Shown here: piece after piece, positions 15,025 to 22,210 of the stretch
How positions within the stretch are numbered: position 1 is the first letter of the stretch
Layout of the letters: each line of letters opens with the position of its first letter
NCBI GenBank assembly: GCA_035525455.1
Contig: DATLEF010000018.1
Coordinates: forward strand, 1-37,086
Origin: JAQGMV01 sp035525455
Lineage (GTDB): Bacteria; Pseudomonadota; Gammaproteobacteria; Burkholderiales; SG8-41
DNA length: 37,086 nt
Reading direction: 5' to 3'
Translations under genes and position numbers: made by a program
The notes under the pieces: model-generated
Database searches by the model: none
Told to the model about the DNA's origin: nothing
The model's input: only the letters and a program-made list of their open reading frames with translations

Positions 15025-16198
15025 GCGCGACTTTTCCGGCCCAGCGCGCACCAAACGCCAACAGGCCCGGCGCGCCTTGCAGGACGTGCGCCACCGCACC
15101 GGCCGCGGACGGACGCATCGCCGCCGCTGCAAAAGCGCGTGAAGCTGCGATGCGCTGGGCGAAGTTGGCGCGGTACGCCGCTTCGTAGTCGCGTGCCACG
15201 GCGTTCCACGCCGACCCTCGCAACGAGCGCGGCGCAGCAACGAGGCGCTCGCACAGCAGCCACGCCGACTGCAACGCCATGCTGATGCCTTCGGCGACTA
15301 TGGGATGCGCTTCGCCAAGCGCATTGCCCACCGCAAAGCAGCCGTCATGGCTGGTGAAGCGAATTCCCGGCTGCAGCGGCCCGGCGGCGAGCCACGGTCC
15401 TTCGCGGACCGCAGCTTCCGCCGCTTCCCGGAACCCCCGGCACGTGCGCGACACGTGCGCGAACACGGCGTTGCCCGCGCTGGAGCCCGGCGCTGCAGTG
15501 CGGAACGCTTTTAGCGCGTCACGGCGCACACAACACGAGAAGCTCATGCGGCCGCCATCGCTGGTCACGAGGCCGCCGTAGCCGCCCGGAAACGCAAGGA
15601 GCGGCATGCGCCGCGTCGGGAGCGCCCCGGCGCTGAAATGCGCTTTGAAGGCAAAGAGATCCGAGCCCGCCTGACGTTCACGGATCGTAGACCCCGGATA
15701 AACCCCTGCTTCCCACGACCCGTGTGCGTCGATGACGACGGGCGCGACCAGCTCCGCCGCGTCGGAGCTGCTTTTCGCTTCGACGGCGTACGCGTCCGCT
15801 ATCGGCCTGCACGCAGTGACGCGCCAGGGCTGCAATATTTCGACGCCGCCCGCTCGCGCGCGGTCGAGCAAAAGCGTGTCGAGGTGTTCGCGACCGAGCG
15901 CTCGGCCGTACTCGATGGGCGTTTCGCCGCGCGGCATGGGTCCGGTGATGATGCGCTCCCCTGCGTAAACCGCAAGCTCGCGTATCTCGGGGCCCGCCAC
16001 GTCCAGGACGTCGTCGGCGAATCCGGCACGTGCAAGCAGCGCTAGCGCAGGCGCCGAGATGAATTCTCCACACACCTTGCGGCGCGGGAATGCTGTTTTT
16101 TCGACCAGGATGACGGACCAGCCGGCACGCGCGAGCAAGCAGGCGCTCATCGAACCCGCCGGCCCGCCCCCGATCACGATTGCATCGTACCGTTTCAT
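14921..16198 (-). CDS. FAD-dependent oxidoreductase of the geranylgeranyl reductase type
   Basis: From ATG 16198 the product is 425 residues. It opens with the FAD motif DAIVIGGGPAGS (5-16) and has the family signature FPRRKVCGEFIS. SHDGCFAVGNALGEAHPIVAEGISMAL follows later, the second FAD contact. I reject the longer upstream frame because it overlaps the methyltransferase gene. ATG 16198 is 2 bases after that gene's stop. It is the third gene of a type III polyketide synthase operon and probably hydroxylates or oxidises the phenolic or pyrone product. The last 31 or so residues (from GSGCHSAALRPVN to FLAP) are encoded by the interspersed repeat, so the native C-terminus was probably shorter. 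Confidence 0.86.
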   Translation of the reverse strand: MKRYDAIVIGGGPAGSMSACLLARAGWSVILVEKTAFPRRKVCGEFISAPALALLARAGFADDVLDVAGPEIRELAVYAGERIITGPMPRGETPIEYGRALGREHLDTLLLDRARAGGVEILQPWRVTACRPIADAYAVEAKSSSDAAELVAPVVIDAHGSWEAGVYPGSTIRERQAGSDLFAFKAHFSAGALPTRRMPLLAFPGGYGGLVTSDGGRMSFSCCVRRDALKAFRTAAPGSSAGNAVFAHVSRTCRGFREAAEAAVREGPWLAAGPLQPGIRFTSHDGCFAVGNALGEAHPIVAEGISMALQSAWLLCERLVAAPRSLRGSAWNAVARDYEAAYRANFAQRIAASRAFAAAAMRPSAAGAVAHVLQGAPGLLAFGARWAGKVAPLAFGSGCHSAALRPVNVSEENQGFPPKPPFLAP

Positions 16199-16200
16199 GC

Positions 16201-16920
16201 CTAGCCCAGCTTTGGTTGTGCGGCTGCCTTGGCCGCTATGAACACGTGGCTGAACACCCCGGCTCTGCGCTCGGTGAGCGTCCATTCGTTTCCTGTCGGC
16301 CAGAGTGCGGAAAGCTCCCGGGCCGTGAAGCCCGCGCGCACCGACAGGACTGCGTCGTGACGCGTGATGTCGTTGCACCCGATGAGCCCCAGCATGTGGC
16401 TCCCCGCGAGAGGCAGGCGCGCGCGCCGCGGCTCACAGGCGATGAAAAGCGAGGTGTGCGCGGAAGCGAGCGCGAAGAGCGCCTCGAGCTCACGCTGCTG
16501 GAGGTGATGCAGAAAGAGATTGGCGACAAGCGCGTCGTACGTGGAGCGCTGCGCGACTAGCCACTCCGCGGCATCAGCAACCGCGATGGTCACACGATGA
16601 CCGCGGCCCTCGTATTCCGCAATCGATTCGGCGCCCACCGCGGGCTGAGTATCGACGAGCACGATCTCGGCGCGCTGCACCTTACGCGCCTTCCGAAGGG
16701 CACGCAGGAGCAGCGTGCCATCTCCAGCGCCAAGCTCGGCAATACGTGGCGTCGCGGTGCGCAGATTTCGCGCGAGCGCGTCGCACAGAAGACCGGCATG
16801 GCCCATGATCCGATTGACGGTACGCAGATCGCGGCGACTGCGCGCGGCGCGCGGGTCGTCGAGAGGGAGGTCGTCGAGCCATTCGCGCTCGACACATCTT
16901 TGCGCAACGTCAGGCGGCAC
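16201..16920 (-). CDS. Class I SAM-dependent methyltransferase
   Basis: The 239-residue product (from GTG 16920) carries the S-adenosylmethionine motif AELGAGDG (61-68), then an acidic IVLVDTQPAV strand end and YDALVANLFLHHL. The upstream DLRTVNRIMGH segment is typical of methyltransferases next to type III polyketide synthases. The GTG start overlaps the end of the synthase by 11 bases, indicating coupled translation; it lacks a strong ribosome site, so the exact start is uncertain. A longer frame reaching 17370 runs antiparallel in codon sense through the synthase and is rejected. It probably O- or C-methylates the polyketide product. Confidence 0.85.
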   Translation of the reverse strand: MPPDVAQRCVEREWLDDLPLDDPRAARSRRDLRTVNRIMGHAGLLCDALARNLRTATPRIAELGAGDGTLLLRALRKARKVQRAEIVLVDTQPAVGAESIAEYEGRGHRVTIAVADAAEWLVAQRSTYDALVANLFLHHLQQRELEALFALASAHTSLFIACEPRRARLPLAGSHMLGLIGCNDITRHDAVLSVRAGFTARELSALWPTGNEWTLTERRAGVFSHVFIAAKAAAQPKLG

Positions 16921-17974
16921 GCACTTCGAGCAATGCGCCGTGACAGCTGAAACCCGCGCCGAAGGACGACAACCACCACCACCCGGGCCGCACTCCGTTG
17001 GCGAGCGCGCGCTGCAGCACGAAGTAAACACAGGCGCTGCTGACGTTGCCGAAATCATGCAGCACCTGCGCGCTAGCCTGGACCTGCTCCGCTTCGAGGC
17101 CGAACTCTCGGCGCAGCGCGTCGAGCACCGTGCGGCCGCCCGCGTGCCAGATCCATACGCCGATCCGTTCGCGCGTGAGCCCCGCCTCACCGAGAACTCG
17201 GTCGAGCACGAGTGCCGCGTGCGTTGCAGCGAGTGCGGGCACTTCAGGCGTGAGTATGTTGCGCAGCATGCCGTCGCGCTGCTCGAAGCGCAGGGCGTCG
17301 CGGAGCTTCGGATCGGTATAGGAGCCGGCGCGCTTCCATTCCGGACAGGCCCGGCCGGGGACTGCGTCACGGCTGACTACCGCGGCACCCGCACCGTCGC
17401 CGAAGAGACACGCACTCACGAGCACACCCGGGTCATTGTCGATGTAGAACGCGGCGCTGCACACTTCGACGCAGATCGACAGGACCTTGTCGCAGCGGCG
17501 AGCGGCAAGAAGCGCCTCGGCCGTTCGGAGATTGGGAAGCGCGGCGCCACAGCCCTGACCGACGAGATCGAGCGCAACGACGTCGTTGCGCAGACCAACG
17601 CGCTCGATGACATAGCTCGAGAGGCCGGGGCACAAATAACCGGTGCACGTGCTGATGATGACGCCGTCGATTTCGTGCGCGCTCACACCGGCTTCATTCA
17701 GCGCTTCTTCGGCCGCCTGCTGCGCGAGCCTCGGCGCGTGCTCGGCGAACCGGCGGTGAAGAACATCGGGAGATGCGTCGAAGGCGTCGGTCAGCGGATC
17801 GAGCGCAAGCGCGCGTGTGCTGATGCCGTTGTCGCGCGTGAGGACGTGCTTGAGCAGCGCGCGTCCGCTGCGATCGAGCTTCTCGAACTGCGGCGAGCCC
17901 TGCAGCGCTTCGTAACACTGCCCTTGCGTGTAACGCGTAGCCGGGGCTGCGGTGCCTACGCCGATGATGAACAT
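16910..17974 (-). CDS. Type III polyketide synthase (chalcone synthase-like)
   Basis: The 354-residue protein has the thiolase fold and the full catalytic triad: Cys142 in GQGCGAALP, His277 in WHAGGRTVL and Asn310 in FGNVSSA. The C-terminal SFGAGFS replaces the plant GFGPG loop. Such enzymes extend an acyl-CoA starter with malonyl-CoA and release alkylresorcinols, alkylpyrones or similar. The methyltransferase and flavoprotein directly downstream match the logic of phenolic-lipid operons such as srsABC in Streptomyces griseus. Many cysteines cluster at 161-189. No Shine-Dalgarno is evident before ATG 17974. A long inverted repeat lies immediately upstream. Confidence 0.93.
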   Translation of the reverse strand: MFIIGVGTAAPATRYTQGQCYEALQGSPQFEKLDRSGRALLKHVLTRDNGISTRALALDPLTDAFDASPDVLHRRFAEHAPRLAQQAAEEALNEAGVSAHEIDGVIISTCTGYLCPGLSSYVIERVGLRNDVVALDLVGQGCGAALPNLRTAEALLAARRCDKVLSICVEVCSAAFYIDNDPGVLVSACLFGDGAGAAVVSRDAVPGRACPEWKRAGSYTDPKLRDALRFEQRDGMLRNILTPEVPALAATHAALVLDRVLGEAGLTRERIGVWIWHAGGRTVLDALRREFGLEAEQVQASAQVLHDFGNVSSACVYFVLQRALANGVRPGWWWLSSFGAGFSCHGALLEVRAA

Positions 17975-17981
17975 TCAGGAA

Positions 17982-18030
17982 GTGAGCGCGTGTGTGCGTG
18001 TACTCCCAAGGATACACCCACCGCGCTCAC
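17982..18030 (-). promoter_or_regulatory. Inverted repeat in the leader of the polyketide synthase operon
   Basis: GTGAGCGCG (17982-17990) pairs with CGCGCTCAC (18022-18030). The inner TGTGCGTGTA and TACACCCA can extend the stem. It begins 8 bases upstream of the synthase start codon, so in RNA it would sit over the ribosome-loading region. It could also be an operator. This rests on symmetry and position only. Confidence 0.4.
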
Positions 18031-18047
18031 TCACTCCCGCACGAGTA

Positions 18048-18097
18048 CGCCTTTACAAGGACGATTATCCCGAACTCGGGATAATCGCCTTTACAAG
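18048..18097. repeat. 11-bp palindrome flanked by 12-bp direct repeats at the lon stop codon
   Basis: CGATTATCCCG (18062-18072) and CGGGATAATCG (18077-18087) form an 11-bp stem with an AACT loop. The identical 12-mer CGCCTTTACAAG occurs at 18048-18059 and again at 18086-18097, the latter spanning the lon stop codon (18091-18093). It may serve as the lon terminator, or be a small palindromic insertion with target duplication. There is no T-tract. Confidence 0.6.
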
Positions 18098-20544
18098 ACC
18101 GGTGCTTCAGCCTCGACTGGCGCGTCGAGCGCCGCCGCGACCGCGTCGTCGACCGTGTCGAGCCATACGAACTCGAGCTTCTCGCGCGCTTCCGCAGGAA
18201 TTTCGTCGAACTCCTTGCGGTTACGCTGAGGCAGCATCACTCGGGTAATGCCGGCGCGCATGGCGGCCAGCACCTTCTCCTTGACGCCGCCGATCGGCAG
18301 CACGAGACCGCGCAGGCTGATCTCGCCGGTCATCGCAGTGTCGCTGCGGACCGGCCGATGCGTGAGCAGCGAGGTCAGCGCGAGGAACATCGCGACGCCG
18401 GCGCTCGGCCCGTCTTTCGGCGTGGCCCCTGCCGGTACGTGCACGTGTATGTCGGCTTTCTCGAATACGTTCGGATCGATGCCAAGGCGCACCGCGCGCG
18501 CTTTCACAAGCGAGAGCGCCGCCTGCGCGCTTTCCTTCATCACCTCTCCGAGCTGGCCCGTCAGAATGAGCCTGCCCGCGCCCGGCATGCGGCTCGCCTC
18601 GATGAAGAGGATATCGCCGCCGACCGGCGTCCACGCGAGCCCCGTTGCGACGCCCGGCATGCTGGTGCGCATGGCGACTTCGGACTCGAACTTCGGCGCC
18701 CCGAGTATTTCGTGCAGGTCGGCCGCTTCGATTTTCGCGTGCGTGATCGTGCCTTCGGCGATACGCACGGCGACATGCCTGCATACCGATCCGATCTCGC
18801 GCTCGAGATTGCGCACTCCGGCTTCACGCGTGTAGTCGGTGATGATCGAGCGCAGCGCTTCTTCCGTGATCTCGCACTGCTGCGCGGTCAGGCCGTTCGT
18901 CGCCAACTGGCGGGAGAGCAGATAACGCTTCGCGATCTCGAGCTTCTCCTGCTCGGTGTAGCCCGCGAGCTGGATGATTTCCATGCGGTCGCGAAGCGGC
19001 CCCGGGATCGTGTCGAGCACGTTCGCCGTGCAGATGAACATCACCGTCGACAGATCGTACGGAACGCCGAGGTAGTTGTCGCGGAACGTCGAGTTCTGCT
19101 CCGGATCGAGCACTTCGAGCAGCGCCGACGACGGATCGCCGTGAAACGAGCCGCCGCCGAGCTTGTCCACTTCGTCCAGCATCATGAGCGTGTGTCTGGT
19201 GCCGGCTTTACGGATGTTCTGGATAACGTTGCCCGGAAGCGAGCCGATGTACGTGCGGCGGTGGCCGCGGATCTCCGCTTCGTCATGCACGCCGCCCAGG
19301 CTCACGCGCACGAACTCGCGCCCGGTCGCCCGCGCGATGCTTTGCCCGAGCGAAGTCTTGCCCACGCCGGGGGGGCCGACGAAGCACAGAATCGGGCTTT
19401 TGCCGGTCGGGTTGAGCTTGCGCACCGCGAGGTACTCGAGAATGCGCCGCTTGATTTTCTCGAGGCCATAGTGATCGGCGTCGAGTATGCGGCGCGCTTC
19501 CGCGATGTCGATATTCTGCTGCTCCGGGTTCTTCCACGGCAGCTCGACCAGCCAGTCGAGATAGGTGCGCACCATCGAGTATTCGCCTGCCGCTTCGGGC
19601 ATGCGCTCGAGGCGCTTTAACTCCTTGCGCGCCTGTTTTTCGACCTCTTCAGGCATGCCGGCTTCGGCGATTGCCTTTTCGAGCTCCGCAAGCTCCGCCG
19701 CACCCTCTTCGTTCTCGCCGAGCTCGTGCTGGATCGCTTTCATGCGCTCGCGCAGCAAATGCTCGCGGCTTTGCGATTCCATCGACTCCTTCGTACGCTC
19801 GTCGATCTCTCGCGAGAGCTTCAGCACTTCGATGCGCTGCGCCATGTGCTCGAGGAGCTTGTCCAGGCGCTCGCGGAGATCGAACGTTTCGAGCAGTTTC
19901 TGCTTCTCCTGCGGACTCACGTCCATCAACCCGGAGACGAGATCCGCGAGCTGAGCAGCACCGTCGACGTTCTGCAACGCGACGATCATCTCTTCCGGGA
20001 CCTGCGGCAGAAGACGCATGATTTCGACCGCGCGCTGCTTGAGACTTAGCGCACGCGCCTGGATTTCGGCATCGGCCGTTTCGGTCTGCGGCAGGCGCTC
20101 CACGCGGGCGACCGGAAAATCGTAGCCTTCGAGAAACTCGAGCACACGGAAGCGCTCTTCGCCCTGCGCGACGAGGTGATGCGATCCATCGGGCGAGGTC
20201 ACGTAGCGCAGCACGTTCGCGGTCGTGCCGACCCAGTGCAGGTCTTCCGGCCGCGGATCGTCGATCTCGGGTTTGTTCTGAAGGAGCACACCGAGCGGAC
20301 GTTGCAGGCGCGCAGCTTCCTGCGCGGCGGCGCGTGATTTCTCGCGTCCGATCGTGATCGGCAGAATCACGCCCGGGAACAGGACGAGATTGCGCACCGG
20401 CAGGAGGATGAGCGCATCGTCCGGCAAGGGACGCGTTTGACGCGGCTCGTCGGTGCGGGCGGGCGCGGGTGCCGGCGACGCATCGTTCGGCGACGCATCG
20501 GCGCGGAGCACGTGGTTGTGCGCTTCGTTGTTCATTTCGCTCAC
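18091..20544 (-). CDS. lon: ATP-dependent protease Lon
   Basis: The 817-residue protein has the full LonA layout. An N-terminal substrate-binding domain starts at LILLPVRNLVLFPGV (about 46). A coiled region covers about 220-310. The AAA+ module has Walker A GPPGVGKT (390-397) and Walker B TLMMLDEVDK. The protease domain carries catalytic Ser714 (DGPSAG) and Lys757 (GGVKEK). Lon degrades misfolded and regulatory proteins in the cytoplasm. A 40-residue Ala/Pro-rich N-terminal extension is unusual. I chose GTG 20544 because GGAAGG lies 4 bases upstream and it overlaps the Hsp20 stop (GTGA). Given the Hsp20 partner and the absence of clpX here, this may be a second Lon beside the housekeeping copy. 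Confidence 0.96.
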   Translation of the reverse strand: MSEMNNEAHNHVLRADASPNDASPAPAPARTDEPRQTRPLPDDALILLPVRNLVLFPGVILPITIGREKSRAAAQEAARLQRPLGVLLQNKPEIDDPRPEDLHWVGTTANVLRYVTSPDGSHHLVAQGEERFRVLEFLEGYDFPVARVERLPQTETADAEIQARALSLKQRAVEIMRLLPQVPEEMIVALQNVDGAAQLADLVSGLMDVSPQEKQKLLETFDLRERLDKLLEHMAQRIEVLKLSREIDERTKESMESQSREHLLRERMKAIQHELGENEEGAAELAELEKAIAEAGMPEEVEKQARKELKRLERMPEAAGEYSMVRTYLDWLVELPWKNPEQQNIDIAEARRILDADHYGLEKIKRRILEYLAVRKLNPTGKSPILCFVGPPGVGKTSLGQSIARATGREFVRVSLGGVHDEAEIRGHRRTYIGSLPGNVIQNIRKAGTRHTLMMLDEVDKLGGGSFHGDPSSALLEVLDPEQNSTFRDNYLGVPYDLSTVMFICTANVLDTIPGPLRDRMEIIQLAGYTEQEKLEIAKRYLLSRQLATNGLTAQQCEITEEALRSIITDYTREAGVRNLEREIGSVCRHVAVRIAEGTITHAKIEAADLHEILGAPKFESEVAMRTSMPGVATGLAWTPVGGDILFIEASRMPGAGRLILTGQLGEVMKESAQAALSLVKARAVRLGIDPNVFEKADIHVHVPAGATPKDGPSAGVAMFLALTSLLTHRPVRSDTAMTGEISLRGLVLPIGGVKEKVLAAMRAGITRVMLPQRNRKEFDEIPAEAREKLEFVWLDTVDDAVAAALDAPVEAEAPVL

Positions 20545-20948
20545 AGTACCTTCCGTAATTGCAATGTCAGGCAGCCGTTCGCCGAGTCGCGGCGAATCAC
20601 CTCGAACCGCATCGCGGGAAGCTGGATGCGTCGTTCGAAATAACCGTAGGGGATTTCAAGACGCCGTATGGCGCGGGCGTTCGTACCGAAAGGCAGCTCG
20701 CAGGTCGCGCGCACGACGATACTGCTCGAATCAAGGAGCACTTCGACGCATTCCGGAGGGACGCCCGGAAGCGCGACGATGATCGTGTAGCTCTCGTCGT
20801 CTTCGAACACGTTCACCGGGGGTTCCCACGCCGTGCGCGCGCCCCGCGGCGCGTTCAGGCGGAAGAACTGCCGGTGCAGGCGTTCGGCCTGCTCGAGCAT
20901 CTGGCAGGCTTCAGCCCACATCCAGGTCGTCGGATCTCGTTTCGGCAT
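20541..20948 (-). CDS. Hsp20/alpha-crystallin family small heat shock protein
   Basis: The 135-residue protein has a short N-terminal helix region (ACQMLEQAERLHRQFFRL). An alpha-crystallin domain runs from about 42 to 135: WEPPVNVFEDDESYTIIVALPGV, VVRATCELPF, IPYGYFERRIQLP. The usual C-terminal IxI extension is replaced by a short LTLQLRKVL end, so oligomerisation may differ from classical members. It would hold unfolding proteins. The stop overlaps the Lon start, so chaperone and protease are made together. Upstream sequence (20949-21060) shows no obvious heat-shock promoter that I can call. Confidence 0.88.
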   Translation of the reverse strand: MPKRDPTTWMWAEACQMLEQAERLHRQFFRLNAPRGARTAWEPPVNVFEDDESYTIIVALPGVPPECVEVLLDSSSIVVRATCELPFGTNARAIRRLEIPYGYFERRIQLPAMRFEVIRRDSANGCLTLQLRKVL

Positions 20949-21061
20949 GTCTATGTATCTATGGTCGAAAAGCGAATCGGGCCAGCGTTCCGCGAAATCC
21001 GGTTCGCCTCATTGGGGAGAAGATGGGGGCGATAGGACGGATTTAAAGCAAAGCACGGACC

Positions 21062-21084
21062 GCGGCCGCCGACAAGGCGGCCGC
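21062..21084. terminator. GC-rich hairpin between the dehydrogenase 3' end and hsp20
   Basis: GCGGCCGCC (21062-21070) and GGCGGCCGC (21076-21084) form a perfect 9-bp stem with a GACAA loop, next to the interspersed repeat. It lies between the 3' end of the minus-strand dehydrogenase and the hsp20-lon pair. No T-run, so it may be a structural part of the repeat instead of an intrinsic terminator. Confidence 0.4.
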
Positions 21085-21096
21085 CAGTGCGGCCAA

Positions 21097-21200
21097 TGAA
21101 CGAACAGAGAGAAACCAAGGTTTCTCTCGCTTCGCTCGGCTCTCCGGTGAACGAACAGAGAGAAACTAAGGTTTCTCTCCGTAACCTCTCTTCCTTTGGC
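21097..21200 (-). repeat. Interspersed hairpin repeat, copy 3 (short subtype, tandem pair)
   Basis: Two units 51 bases apart each carry GAACGAACAGAGAGAAAC and a perfect stem: 21107-21116 with 21119-21128 and 21158-21166 with 21171-21179. Read on the minus strand, the second unit (GCCAAAGGAAG..., GGTTACGGAG, stem, TGTTCGTTCAC) is nearly identical to copy 5 at 35187 over about 55 bases. The copy ends 30 bases from the dehydrogenase stop. Confidence 0.85.
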
Positions 21201-21229
21201 TCTCTGCGTTCGCTCAGATATTCTGACGA

Positions 21230-22111
21230 TTAGATTTTGCGAACGAAGCGCGCCGGCAAGGTGGAAGCGTCTTCGGGTCCGAGACCGTCGCGCGACGCTT
21301 CGTCGAAACACGCCAGGGCGCACTTCGTCACCGGCAGCTCCACGCCGAGCGCGTGACCTTCCTCGAGCATCGTGCGCAGGTCCTTGCGTATCGAATCCAC
21401 GTCGAACGTGACCGGTGCTACGGCCTCCCCGTTCAGCGCTTTGACGAGCGCGGGGCCGCGCGCTTTGAGCACGTTCGGTCCGCCGGAAGTATCGGAGATG
21501 ATGTCGATCATGCGCGCCGGATCGAGCTGGAGCGACTTCGAAAGCAGCAGGGCCTCGCCGAGGGCCTGCCAGTACACGAGCAGCGGGAGATTGATCGTGA
21601 GCTTCATGCGTGCACCGCTACCCACCGGCCCGACATGCTCGACACGCCGGCACAGCTGATCGAGAACGGATTTCACGCGCGCCACATCCTTCGTGTCGCC
21701 GCCTGCGAAACCTAGCAGCCGGCCTTCCCGCGCCGGACCCACCGTGCCGCCGACGGGGCAGTCGATGAGCGCCGCGTTCTTTGCGCGCACACGCATCTCG
21801 AGCTTCTCCTCGACCTCGGGGCGCACGGTGCTCATTTCGACAAAAAATTTTCCGCTCACATCCCCCGCGAGGAGGCCCTGCTCTCCATGATAGGTTGCTT
21901 CCACGGCGGCTGCATCCGTGAGTATCGTAATAATGAGCTCGGATTGCGCCGCGAGCTCGCGCGCCGTCGCGCTCACGTGCGCTCCGGCCTCCGCAAGAGG
22001 CCTGGTCTTCTCCGGCGACCGGTTCCAGACATGCACGTCATGGCCCATGCTCATCAGGCGCTGCGCCATGGCCGCGCCCATTCTGCCGGTTCCAGCGATA
22101 CCGATTTTCAA
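21230..22111 (-). CDS. NAD(P)-dependent beta-hydroxyacid dehydrogenase family oxidoreductase
   Basis: From TTG 22111 the product is 293 residues. It has the nucleotide motif GIAGTGRMGAA (4-14), the DCPVGGTVGPA substrate region (116-126) and the catalytic Lys169 in GARMKLTINL. I prefer TTG (GGAG eight bases upstream) over ATG 22171, because family members start right at the Rossmann strand. It is more distant from the dehydrogenase at 749, so the two are unlikely to be duplicates. The substrate is unknown. It is divergent from the hydrolase at 22211 (99-base gap), so the two may share a control region. Repeat copy 3 follows its stop. Confidence 0.88.
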   Translation of the reverse strand: MKIGIAGTGRMGAAMAQRLMSMGHDVHVWNRSPEKTRPLAEAGAHVSATARELAAQSELIITILTDAAAVEATYHGEQGLLAGDVSGKFFVEMSTVRPEVEEKLEMRVRAKNAALIDCPVGGTVGPAREGRLLGFAGGDTKDVARVKSVLDQLCRRVEHVGPVGSGARMKLTINLPLLVYWQALGEALLLSKSLQLDPARMIDIISDTSGGPNVLKARGPALVKALNGEAVAPVTFDVDSIRKDLRTMLEEGHALGVELPVTKCALACFDEASRDGLGPEDASTLPARFVRKI

Positions 22112-22210
22112 AGCGTGTTCTCCAGGTTGTGCTGTAAGAGATGCGCAAAACAAAGAACGCTCGGACAGCAATTAGAATAACAGGATCAACTGCGACGCGA
22201 AGAGCACACC

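Noticed and set aside
14799..15188. 129-codon plus-strand frame starting MHREPIFDATP
   Set aside because: Runs straight through repeat copy 2 and then antisense to the FAD oxidoreductase; the repeat-encoded peptide is not evidence of coding.
16715..18229. 504-codon open frame on the plus strand, opposite the polyketide synthase operon
   Set aside because: It is a GC-rich antisense shadow of the synthase and methyltransferase genes, which carry intact catalytic motifs. The frame's own translation is Arg/Ala/Glu-rich with no domain.
18358..19620. 420-codon plus-strand frame opposite lon
   Set aside because: Antisense shadow of the conserved AAA+ and protease domains; Arg/His-rich translation without motifs.
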